Of a stretch of 5,296 nt of DNA, positions 1 through 5,296 are shown piece by piece. The stretch covers positions 1 to 5,296 of the forward strand of contig JAUZPW010000129.1 in NCBI GenBank assembly GCA_030705725.1, given 5' to 3'. Under the pieces are notes generated by a model that saw nothing but the letters and a program-made list of their open reading frames with translations, was not told the DNA's origin and did no database searches. Made by a program: the position numbers and the translations under genes. How positions within the stretch are numbered: the stretch's first letter is position 1; the number at the start of each line of letters is the position of its first letter. The DNA is from Bacillota bacterium (GTDB lineage Bacteria; Bacillota; Clostridia; Oscillospirales; Butyricicoccaceae).

Positions 1-993
1 GCGTATCATCCCTCATACGAGGAACAGGGCGGAGTGCCCGGCCTTACGGAGGTCAGGTTCTCGATAATTCACAACAGGGGCTGCATCGGCGCCTGCAACT
101 TTTGCTCGCTTGCGTTTCATCAGGGGCGCTATATTACGTCCCGAAGCCATGAATCCGTTTTGCGGGAGGCCGAGGCGTTCGGGAGCGAACCGGATTTCAA
201 GGGTTATATACACGACGTCGGCGGGCCCACGGCGAATTTACGCCATCCGGCCTGCAAAAAACAGGAGAAGGACGGCGTGTGCAGGGACAGGCGCTGCCTT
301 TTTCCCGAACCGTGCAGAAATCTGGACGCGTCCCACGCTGATTACCTTTCGCTTTTGCGCAAGCTCAAAGCCCTGCCGCACGTAAAAAAGGTATTCATAC
401 GGTCGGGAATCAGATACGATTATATGCTCTGCGACAAGAACAGCGAATTTTTCTCCGAGCTTGTACGCGACCATATAAGCGGCCAGCTCAAAGTCGCGCC
501 TGAGCATATAAGCGAAAAAGTGCTTTATTATATGGGAAAGCCGTCGTTTGACGTTTACGAGAAGTTTCGCGAAAGATTCAGGATAATGAACCAGAGACAT
601 AAAAAAGAGCAGTATCTCGTGCCTTACCTTATGTCGTCGCACCCGGGGAGCGATTTAAACGACGCGATTGAGCTCGCGCTGATGCTGAAACGCAACAAGA
701 CCATGCCGGAGCAGGTACAGGATTTTTATCCGACGCCGGGGACGCTTTCCACCGCGATGTATTACACGGGGCTTGACCCGCGTACTATGGAGGCTGTCTA
801 TGTCCCGAAGACGCCGCTCGAAAAAGCGATGCAGCGCGCGCTTTTGCAATGGGGAAAGAAGGAAAACCGCGCTTTAGTTAAAAAGGCACTCAGGGAAGCG
901 GGCAGGGAAGATCTTATAGGATATTCAAAAAATTGTCTTATCAGACCGGATAAGGCTGAGGGGAACGGCAGAAGATGGACTGGAAAAAGGTAA
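1..993 (+). CDS. ygiQ: YgiQ family radical SAM protein, C-terminal part (5' end outside window)
   Basis: This is the C-terminal 330 residues of a radical SAM protein of the YgiQ/UPF0313 family, whose reaction is unknown. The frame is open from base 1, and the residues before the first possible start (GTG at 34), AYHPSYEEQGG, are family sequence, so the gene continues upstream. Full members have roughly 600-740 residues. The 4Fe-4S/SAM motif CxxxCxxC is intact (visible residues C28, C32, C35, in NRGCIGACNFC). A second cysteine set (C85, C94, C99, C105) also appears in E. coli YgiQ as I recall it. Other family blocks are DVGGPTANLR, KVFIRSGIRYDYML, LKVAPEH, YLMSSHPGSDL, DFYPTPGTLSTAMYYTG, VYVPKTPLEKAMQRALLQ and the C-terminal LIGYSKNCLIRP. 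The end is a basic tail. The stop lies inside prmA (19-nt overlap), which suggests translational coupling. The family call is very secure; the function is not known. Confidence 0.95.
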   Translation, partial: AYHPSYEEQGGVPGLTEVRFSIIHNRGCIGACNFCSLAFHQGRYITSRSHESVLREAEAFGSEPDFKGYIHDVGGPTANLRHPACKKQEKDGVCRDRRCLFPEPCRNLDASHADYLSLLRKLKALPHVKKVFIRSGIRYDYMLCDKNSEFFSELVRDHISGQLKVAPEHISEKVLYYMGKPSFDVYEKFRERFRIMNQRHKKEQYLVPYLMSSHPGSDLNDAIELALMLKRNKTMPEQVQDFYPTPGTLSTAMYYTGLDPRTMEAVYVPKTPLEKAMQRALLQWGKKENRALVKKALREAGREDLIGYSKNCLIRPDKAEGNGRRWTGKR

Positions 994-1955
994 GCGTAAG
1001 CACGTCGGCGGAGGGGATAGACGCCGTCACGGGAATTTTGCTTTTATGCGATATATCGGGCTTTGAAATCGAGGACGCGGGGGATTTTATTGACTTTGTG
1101 AATACGGGAAAGGCGAGGTTCGATTACATCGACGACTGCCTTAGCGGTTACGAGACCCGCGGGACGCGCGTTATTTTTTATCTTCCGCAGAATAAGCAGG
1201 GCGAAAATCAGGAGAAGGAATTAAGGGAAAAGCTCTCGGGGCTTAAGGCGCGGGACGAAAAAGACGCTATGGGGCGGCTTGAGATCGTAACGGAGACGGT
1301 TTGCGAGGAGGATTGGGCGGACAACTGGAAGCGGTACTTCAAGCCGTTTACGGTGGGAAGCAGGCTTCTTATTTGCCCGTCGTGGGAAAAGACAGAAAAT
1401 CCGGATAAACGCGCCGTTCTGGAAATCGACCCCGGCTCATGCTTCGGCACGGGGCAGCACGAAAGCACGAGGCTATGCCTTAAGTTTCTGGACGAAACCG
1501 TCTCGGGCGGGGAAAAGGTGCTTGACCTCGGCTGCGGAAGCGGAATCCTCGCGATCGGTGCGCTGCTTTTGGGGGCTTCTTCGGCAGTCATGACGGACAT
1601 CGACGAAAACGCTGTCTGCGTCGCCGCAAAAAACGCGTTGAAAAACGGGCTTAAGCCGGACTCATTTTGCTCTTTTTCGGGAAATATTACTCAGGACGCG
1701 GAGCTGAGGGAAAAAATCGGGGCGGGATTTGACCTTGTAACGGCGAACATCGTTTCGGACGTGCTTATTGCGATGGCTCCGTATTTCGGGAGCTTTATGA
1801 AAAAAAACGGAACGCTTATAGTATCGGGGATTATAACGGAGCGTGCGGACGAGGTGGCGGAAGAAATCGCAAAGCACGGTTTTTCGGAGCAGGAAAGGCT
1901 TCTTGACGGGGGCTGGGCCGCTATCAGCTTTGAATACGCAAATCAAAAAATATAA
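975..1955 (+). CDS. prmA: Ribosomal protein L11 methyltransferase PrmA
   Basis: PrmA is a cytoplasmic SAM-dependent methyltransferase that trimethylates lysine (and the N-terminal amine in E. coli) of ribosomal protein L11. The 326-residue product is slightly longer than the usual 290-315. The N-terminal substrate-recognition domain (about 1-105) leads to the linker WADNWKRYFKP (114-124). The PrmA signature DPGSCFGTGQHEST (152-165) differs from the usual DPGxAFGTGTHPTT in its last residues but keeps the GTG core. SAM motif I is LDLGCGSGIL (183-192), the acidic motif II is TDIDENAV (207-214), and TANIVSDVL (256-264) is the usual ANI block. The ATG at 975 gives the family-typical N-terminus MDWKKVSVSTSAEGIDAV, and GAGGGG lies about 11 nt upstream. 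The gene overlaps the ygiQ-like gene by 19 nt. An A8 run at 1800-1807 encodes Lys-Lys without breaking the frame. No terminator hairpin is seen after the stop. Confidence 0.96.
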   Translation: MDWKKVSVSTSAEGIDAVTGILLLCDISGFEIEDAGDFIDFVNTGKARFDYIDDCLSGYETRGTRVIFYLPQNKQGENQEKELREKLSGLKARDEKDAMGRLEIVTETVCEEDWADNWKRYFKPFTVGSRLLICPSWEKTENPDKRAVLEIDPGSCFGTGQHESTRLCLKFLDETVSGGEKVLDLGCGSGILAIGALLLGASSAVMTDIDENAVCVAAKNALKNGLKPDSFCSFSGNITQDAELREKIGAGFDLVTANIVSDVLIAMAPYFGSFMKKNGTLIVSGIITERADEVAEEIAKHGFSEQERLLDGGWAAISFEYANQKI

Positions 1956-1960
1956 TTTTG

Positions 1961-1989
1961 TGGACAAAAATACGCCGGTTTGATAAAAT
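1961..1989 (+). promoter_or_regulatory. Extended -10 sigma-A type promoter for rsmE unit
   Basis: The -35 box is TGGACA (1961-1966, 5 of 6 to TTGACA) and the -10 box is TAAAAT (1984-1989, 5 of 6 to TATAAT), with a 17-nt spacer. A TG one base before the -10 (1981-1982) gives the TGnTATAAT extended form. The start point would be near 1996, leaving a leader of about 28 nt with a Shine-Dalgarno AAGGGTGA (2010-2017). It lies only 5 nt after the prmA stop, so rsmE may be read both from here and by read-through. Predicted from sequence only. Confidence 0.7.
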
Positions 1990-2023
1990 GAATAGCTATA
2001 AAAGCGAACAAGGGTGAAACCTC

Positions 2024-2761
2024 GTGTCGAAGTTTTTTATTACCGGCTGTTTTGAAAACGGCGATGAAATAAAGCTTGACGGCCCAAACAGCCATCACGT
2101 AAGGCACGTGCTCAGGATGAAGACGGGCCAGGAGCTGACTGTCTGCGACGGGCGCGGATTCGATTATCTCTGCTCTTTGTCACGGTTTGACGATGATTCG
2201 GTTTTTGTTTCGGTAAACTCAAAGCTTAAAACGCCCGCAGAGCCGACCGTGCTTGTCTCGCTTTTTGTGGCGATGCCGAAGTCGGATAAGCTCGAAACGG
2301 TTATTCAGAAAGCGGTCGAGTTGGGCGTTTACGAAATTACGCCGTTCTTTTCAAGCCGCTGCGTATCAAGGCCGGACGATCGGGCCCAGGCACGGAAAAC
2401 CGAACGCTTCCGCAAAATCTCGGAGGAAGCGGCGAAGCAGTCGGGCCGCGGAATAATTCCAAACATCCACGAGCCGGTCGGCTTTGACGATATGCTGAAA
2501 AAGGCGACGGAGCACGATCTTTCCCTTATGGCATATGAAGGGGAACGGAACGTTTCTTTATTGAACGCTTTGCAAAATAAAGGGAACTTTTTAAGAGTTT
2601 CCGCCGTCATAGGTTCAGAGGGGGGATTTACCTCCGGGGAGGCCGAGGCGGCGAACGCTTCGGGGCTTATAACGGTTTCACTGGGGCCCCGTATTATGCG
2701 ATGCGAAACGGCGCCGATCGCGATGCTTTCGGCAATAATGTTTTTTACTGGCAATTTTTAA
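2024..2761 (+). CDS. rsmE: 16S rRNA (uracil(1498)-N3)-methyltransferase RsmE
   Basis: RsmE methylates N3 of U1498 in helix 44 of 16S rRNA within the assembled 30S subunit, using SAM. It is a SPOUT-class enzyme with an N-terminal PUA-like domain and a C-terminal trefoil knot. The 245-residue length is typical. Motifs in order are the N-terminal HHVRHVLRMKTGQ (24-36), the SDKLETVIQKAVELG block (87-101), EEAAKQSGR (134-142), and the two knot loops IGSEGGFTSGE (196-206, usually GPEGGF) and LGPRIMRCETA (220-230, usually LGPRILRxETA). The start is GTG, chosen because AAGGGTGA (2010-2017) lies just before it and MSKFFI fits the family N-terminus. The gene has its own upstream promoter and is followed closely by a membrane protein gene. 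In many Firmicutes prmA and rsmE are adjacent, as here. Confidence 0.96.
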   Translation: MSKFFITGCFENGDEIKLDGPNSHHVRHVLRMKTGQELTVCDGRGFDYLCSLSRFDDDSVFVSVNSKLKTPAEPTVLVSLFVAMPKSDKLETVIQKAVELGVYEITPFFSSRCVSRPDDRAQARKTERFRKISEEAAKQSGRGIIPNIHEPVGFDDMLKKATEHDLSLMAYEGERNVSLLNALQNKGNFLRVSAVIGSEGGFTSGEAEAANASGLITVSLGPRIMRCETAPIAMLSAIMFFTGNF

Positions 2762-2773
2762 CGCAACACGTTT

Positions 2774-2779
2774 GAGGAG
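2774..2779 (+). promoter_or_regulatory. Shine-Dalgarno GAGGAG deciding the start of the membrane protein gene
   Basis: GAGGAG is the only strong ribosome site between rsmE and the next gene. It overlaps the furthest upstream in-frame TTG (2772), which therefore cannot be the start. The next in-frame candidates are GTG 2784 (4 nt after the site) and TTG 2790 (10 nt after). Aligned to AGGAGGTGA, TTG 2790 has about the same spacing as the rsmE start has from its own site, so it is preferred. Confidence 0.6.
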
Positions 2780-2789
2780 TGGTGTGGCT

Positions 2790-3569
2790 TTGACGGCGAA
2801 AAAGCTTCAGAAAAATGACAGCGACTATATATCGACCAAGGTTATTACAATGTTCCTGCTGGCGCTTTTGGGAATATTTCTGCTGATGGTGGTTTACAGG
2901 CTCTTATGCTACGGTTCGACATTCATTTACGGACTGTATGCTGTAAAGGGAATTTTCGCGGCCGGCGTAATAGCCGCCGGTTACGGCGCGGTTAAATACA
3001 GAAACGAGAAAAAAGCATCCGGTGAAGGCCCAAAAAAGCTTTTAACAGGCGCTAACTATATCTTTATCGGCGCCGTTATGATATTCTGCGCGTTGGCGCT
3101 GCTTTATTACGATTACACGATCTCGATTAAAATGCTGTACACGCTGCTGCCTTCGATCGCGGTTTTATATCTTATTTTCCATACCTACCCGCGGGAGTTT
3201 TTCTCGATTTCAGTTATCTGCGCTACCGGCGCCGTGTGCCTATGGTCGCTCAGCAGGACGCTTACCGGCGACGGTACGGGCAAAAGGCCGCTTTATCTGG
3301 TCGTTATGGGGCTCGCCTTTTTGGGGATAGAGCTTGCAATCGTGCTGAGAGCTTCCAGAAACAACGGTGTTCTTAAGATTTTCGGGCGAAAGCTCAGCCT
3401 GCTCAGCCAGGACGCGACCCTGCTTCCCGTGCTTTTGGCGGGGCTTACAGCGGTTTTAACCATCGTGTTCTCCTTTGTGCTTGGAGCTATGGCGGCTTTT
3501 TACTGCATGTTCGCGGTTTTTATATATCTTTTTATCGCGGCGGTTTTTTACACTGTCAAGCTGATGTAA
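2790..3569 (+). CDS. Polytopic membrane protein of unknown function (about 8 helices)
   Basis: I do not recognise this 259-residue protein. Reading hydrophobicity by eye gives about eight membrane helices at roughly 18-39, 45-68, 90-107, 113-131, 137-155, 167-187, 210-232 and 234-256. The N-terminus is basic (TAKKLQKNDSD). The loops after helices 2 (KYRNEKKASGEGPKK), 4 (HTYPRE) and 6 (RASRNNGVLKIFGRK) are rich in Lys/Arg, which fits both termini being cytoplasmic under the positive-inside rule. No catalytic or nucleotide-binding motif is seen. The start is TTG; GTG 2784 would add two residues and is nearly as good. It lies 28 nt after rsmE and 14 nt before the secreted SLH protein, so it is likely part of the same transcript. 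It could help export or anchor that neighbour, but that is a guess from position only. Confidence 0.85.
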   Translation: MTAKKLQKNDSDYISTKVITMFLLALLGIFLLMVVYRLLCYGSTFIYGLYAVKGIFAAGVIAAGYGAVKYRNEKKASGEGPKKLLTGANYIFIGAVMIFCALALLYYDYTISIKMLYTLLPSIAVLYLIFHTYPREFFSISVICATGAVCLWSLSRTLTGDGTGKRPLYLVVMGLAFLGIELAIVLRASRNNGVLKIFGRKLSLLSQDATLLPVLLAGLTAVLTIVFSFVLGAMAAFYCMFAVFIYLFIAAVFYTVKLM

Positions 3570-3583
3570 GAGGATAAAGGGAA

Positions 3584-4906
3584 ATGCCGGCGCGCTTGAA
3601 GGCGTTTTTTTGCGGAATACTGGCGGCCTGCATGGCGGCGGTTTTTGCCTCTGCCAAAGAGGTTTACGCCGGAGACGAGGCCGCGGCGGGCCTGCTGATT
3701 GCCGAAAACGCCGACGCGGGCATTTTCAGTTTAACGATCAAAAGCGGGCGAAGGCTCGATTTAGACAAGGTATACATTGCGGCCGAAAGCGTTTATCCTC
3801 ATTTGTTTTCGCTTTTATACAACCCCGGATACAACACGGAGCTCAGCTTAACCCTGCAGACGTATGAGCAGGACATGGAGAGTGAGACCGTTCTTGAAGC
3901 GAAGAGAGTTATCGGCGAAATCATCACCCCGGGGATGACGACCGCTGAGAGGGCCGAGGCGATCGGCAGGTATATTGCGGACGTCTGCGAATACGACGAG
4001 GCGGCGGCAAAAGACGCTCAAAACGCCCCGGACGAGCCTTTTACGGCTTACGGTGCGCTTATAGACCGCAAAGCGGTTTGCTCGGGCTATTCGAGGGCGT
4101 ACTCGATTCTTTGCAACATGGCGAACGTGCCCTGCGTTTTTATTTCATCCCCTTCGGTGAACCACGCTTTCAACGCGGTTTCAATTTACGGGAACATACT
4201 CTATACCGATGTCACCTATGAAGACGCTTACGGCAGTGCGGAAGAGGGCAGTGAGGAAACATATGTCCTTATTCCGGCGGAAGAGATGAAAAAAGACCAC
4301 GAATGGGACGACGGTCTTATAAGGCGCATGGTAAGCTTTATGTATTCCGATTCTTATTACGACGCGTTGAAGCTTTACGATCTGGGCCTTTTGAAGGGCA
4401 ACGGCAGCGACTTTGGGCTTGACAGGGCGATGACGAGGGCTGAAGCAGCCGTTATGTTTGTGCGGCTTCTAGGCAGGGAGGCTGAGGCGCTGGAAGCTAA
4501 CGCCGGACATCCTTTTACGGACGTTCCGTCGTGGGCGGATCCTTATGTCGGATATCTTTACCAAAAAGGGCTCGCGAAAGGCATATCCCAGACGCTTTTC
4601 GGCGCGTCCTCACTGACAGGCTTCAATGATTTTCTGACTTTCGGGCTGAGGTCTTTAGGCTATGCGGAGGGGCGGGACTTTTTATGGTCGGGCGCCGAAG
4701 CGTTCGCCCTGAAAACAGGAGCGGCGGAAAAACGTGAGCTTTCTTCCGGCGGTAACGACAAGTTTCTGAGATCTGACGCGGTTAAAATAAGCCTGAGCCT
4801 GCTGAGCGCCGGTTTGAAGGATGAACCGGGGACTACGCTTTGCGATCTGCTTATAGAAAACGGAGCCGTAACTGAAAAAACGGCGGAGGAAGTCGGGCTT
4901 CAATAA
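3584..4906 (+). CDS. Secreted SLH-domain protein with transglutaminase-like (cysteine protease fold) domain
   Basis: The 440-residue product begins with a signal peptide (R4, K6, then hydrophobic to about 23), with likely cleavage after ASA (22-24) or VYA (27-29). Residues 30-115 match no domain I know. A transglutaminase-core domain spans about 115-232, with a complete Cys-His-Asp triad: C166 in DRKAVCSGYSRAY, H194 in VNHAFNAV and D209 in YTDVTYED. Such domains act as cysteine peptidases, amidases or cross-linkers; the substrate here cannot be told. SLH repeats follow: 258-297 (ends in a good TRAEAAVMFVRLLG), 310-360 (FTDVPSWADPYVGYLYQKGLAKG..., with TGFN in place of TRAE) and a weak third (362-410, LRSDAVKISLSLLSAG). 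SLH domains usually bind pyruvylated wall polysaccharide, so the protein should sit on the cell wall. The ATG is chosen with AGAGGA 9 nt upstream and a second purine run, AAGGG, adjacent to the start. It is the last gene of the unit; no terminator follows before the tRNA promoter. Confidence 0.92.
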   Translation: MPARLKAFFCGILAACMAAVFASAKEVYAGDEAAAGLLIAENADAGIFSLTIKSGRRLDLDKVYIAAESVYPHLFSLLYNPGYNTELSLTLQTYEQDMESETVLEAKRVIGEIITPGMTTAERAEAIGRYIADVCEYDEAAAKDAQNAPDEPFTAYGALIDRKAVCSGYSRAYSILCNMANVPCVFISSPSVNHAFNAVSIYGNILYTDVTYEDAYGSAEEGSEETYVLIPAEEMKKDHEWDDGLIRRMVSFMYSDSYYDALKLYDLGLLKGNGSDFGLDRAMTRAEAAVMFVRLLGREAEALEANAGHPFTDVPSWADPYVGYLYQKGLAKGISQTLFGASSLTGFNDFLTFGLRSLGYAEGRDFLWSGAEAFALKTGAAEKRELSSGGNDKFLRSDAVKISLSLLSAGLKDEPGTTLCDLLIENGAVTEKTAEEVGLQ

Positions 4907-4913
4907 TTATATC

Positions 4914-4943
4914 TTGACAAGAGTACCTGTTATATATTAAAAT
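4914..4943 (+). promoter_or_regulatory. Sigma-A type promoter of the tRNA cluster
   Basis: A perfect -35 TTGACA (4914-4919) is followed after 18 nt by TAAAAT (4938-4943, 5 of 6), the same -10 hexamer as the rsmE promoter. The start point would be near 4950, about 12 nt before the tRNA-Met gene. TTAAAA at 4937 gives 17 nt spacing but a poorer box. The -35 begins 8 nt after the SLH gene stop. Confidence 0.75.
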
Positions 4944-4961
4944 TACATTCGTTCGACGCGT

Positions 4962-5038
4962 GGCGGCATAGCTCAGCTGGCCAGAGCTACCGGTTCATAC
5001 CCGGTCGGTCGTTGGTTCAAATCCAACTGCCGCTACCA
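4962..5038 (+). tRNA. tRNA-Met (anticodon CAU), elongator type
   Basis: This 77-nt gene folds as a full cloverleaf. The acceptor stem GGCGGCA/TGCCGCT closes with G1-U72. The D stem is GCTC/GAGC, the anticodon stem ACCGG/CCGGT with loop TTCATAC (CAT at 4996-4998), the variable loop CGGTC, and the T arm GTTGG-TTCAAAT-CCAAC. Discriminator A and CCA are encoded. The initiator tRNA would have a 1-72 mismatch and a GGG/CCC anticodon stem, and the Ile tRNA read after lysidine modification has a CTCATAA loop; neither is seen, so elongator Met is preferred. It is first in the cluster. Confidence 0.96.
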
Positions 5039-5043
5039 TATCA

Positions 5044-5118
5044 GGCCCGTTGGTCAAGTGGTTAAGACACCGCCCTTTCACGGCGGTATCAGGAGTTCGA
5101 ATCTCCTACGGGTCACCA
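5044..5118 (+). tRNA. tRNA-Glu (anticodon UUC)
   Basis: A 75-nt cloverleaf with acceptor stem GGCCCGT/ACGGGTC (one G-U pair), D arm GTC...GAC, anticodon stem CCGCC/GGCGG around CTTTCAC (TTC at 5077-5079), variable loop TATCA, and T arm AGGAG-TTCGAAT-CTCCT. CCA is encoded. Only 5 nt separate it from tRNA-Met, so the two are surely processed from one precursor. Confidence 0.96.
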
Positions 5119-5121
5119 CAG

Positions 5122-5157
5122 AGTGGATGGGGGAAATGCTTTTCCCCCTGCTCCATT
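5122..5157 (+). other. Strong hairpin without T-tract between tRNA-Glu and tRNA-Val
   Basis: The inner stem is 8 perfect pairs, GGGGGAAA (5129-5136) with TTTCCCCC (5141-5148), around the loop TGCT. A lower stem of about six pairs (5122-5127 with 5152-5157, one G-U) continues past a 1x3 internal loop. Neither strand has a T run after it (ATTAAATGCC on the plus side), so it is not a standard intrinsic terminator. It may partly attenuate tRNA-Val, act as a processing signal, or mark the end of an older cluster. Confidence 0.65.
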
Positions 5158-5174
5158 AAATGCCAGGTTTACAG

Positions 5175-5251
5175 GGAGGCATAGCTCAGCTGGCTAGAGC
5201 GTTCGCCTCACACGCGAGAGGTCGTTGGTTCGAGCCCAACTGTCTCCACCA
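5175..5251 (+). tRNA. tRNA-Val (anticodon CAC)
   Basis: A 77-nt cloverleaf with acceptor GGAGGCA/TGTCTCC (one G-U pair), D stem GCTC/GAGC, anticodon stem TTCGC/GCGAG (U-G at the top) around CTCACAC (CAC at 5209-5211), variable loop AGGTC, and T arm GTTGG-TTCGAGC-CCAAC. Discriminator A and CCA are encoded. CAC reads GUG only, so a UAC isoacceptor is expected elsewhere in the genome. Outside the anticodon arm it is very like the tRNA-Met gene 213 nt upstream. The nearest upstream element is the hairpin, and no clear promoter of its own is seen. Confidence 0.95.
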
Positions 5252-5268
5252 GACAAAAATGCAGAAAA

Positions 5269-5296
5269 GGGATTTGAACTTTCGTGTTTCAAATCC
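5269..5296 (+). terminator. Probable terminator hairpin of the tRNA cluster, cut by the window end
   Basis: GGATTTGAA (5270-5278) is perfectly complementary to TTCAAATCC (5288-5296) across a 9-nt loop. An A4G run precedes the left arm, so if the right arm continues as CTTTT beyond base 5296 this is a standard bidirectional-type intrinsic terminator. That continuation is outside the window and is only expected. Confidence 0.5.

Noticed and set aside
34..36. GTG at 34 as the start of the ygiQ-like gene
   Set aside because: The frame is open from base 1 and the eleven residues before it (AYHPSYEEQGG) are conserved family sequence, so the gene is truncated by the window rather than starting here.
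238..642. Long antisense open frame within the ygiQ-like gene
   Set aside because: It lies wholly inside a strongly conserved gene, the product shows no family motif, and no ribosome site supports it. The antisense frames at 1208-1600, 1662-1967 and 2329-2754 were rejected on the same grounds.
1800..1807. A8 run in prmA as a programmed frameshift or slippage site
   Set aside because: It encodes Lys-Lys followed by AAC in the correct frame and the full C-terminal PrmA sequence follows; no stimulatory structure or alternative product is seen.
3620..3631. Lipobox-like LAAC (residues 13-16) in the SLH protein, suggesting a lipoprotein
   Set aside because: The hydrophobic stretch continues past the Cys (MAAVFASA) instead of turning polar, and ASA/VYA signal peptidase I sites lie at its end; with SLH repeats for anchoring, a lipid anchor is less likely.
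3610..3867. Alternative-frame plus-strand open frame inside the SLH gene
   Set aside because: The product is Arg- and Gly-rich low-complexity sequence typical of a shifted frame, and the overlapping frame has a clear signal peptide and domain structure.
5122..5157. Hairpin as an ordinary intrinsic terminator
   Set aside because: No T-tract follows on either strand, so it is listed as a hairpin of unknown role.
5262..5296. A fourth tRNA at the window end (TTCAAATCC resembles a T loop with its 3' stem)
   Set aside because: The flanking bases do not give a paired T stem on either strand and no other tRNA arms are visible; the perfect inverted repeat fits a terminator better.

Overview
The window looks like ordinary chromosome from a Clostridia-class Firmicute, most probably of the Oscillospiraceae/Ruminococcaceae type. 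The evidence is base composition near 50% GC (an impression, not counted), GTG and TTG starts behind purine-rich Shine-Dalgarno sites, an SLH protein whose C-terminal wording (VPSWADPYVGYLYQKGL..., FLTFGLRSLGY) matches SLH proteins of that group as I remember them, and tRNA genes with encoded CCA. All genes are on the plus strand. The assignment to a family of bacteria is inference.

Positions 1-1955 hold the 3' half of a ygiQ-type radical SAM gene, which overlaps by 19 nt with prmA (ribosomal protein L11 methyltransferase). A 68-nt gap follows and contains a strong extended -10 promoter (1961-1989). This promoter should start a second transcription unit made of rsmE (16S rRNA m3U1498 methyltransferase), an unrecognised eight-helix membrane protein, and a secreted protein with a transglutaminase-like domain and C-terminal SLH repeats (2024-4906). 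The three genes are 14-28 nt apart, so they are probably co-transcribed.

Right after the SLH gene a TTGACA promoter drives a tRNA cluster: elongator Met(CAU), Glu(UUC), then Val(CAC). A strong hairpin without a T-tract sits between Glu and Val, and the last 28 bases look like the start of a terminator that is cut off by the window end.

The first half of the window is about ribosome maturation: PrmA and RsmE methylate the ribosome, and YgiQ's function is unknown. The second half couples a membrane protein with a wall-bound enzyme-like protein. I see no defence system, mobile element, CRISPR array or riboswitch. The least explained items are the membrane protein/SLH-transglutaminase pair, the hairpin inside the tRNA cluster, and the close similarity of tRNA-Val(CAC) to its neighbour tRNA-Met. 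No stretch over 300 bases lacks a gene.
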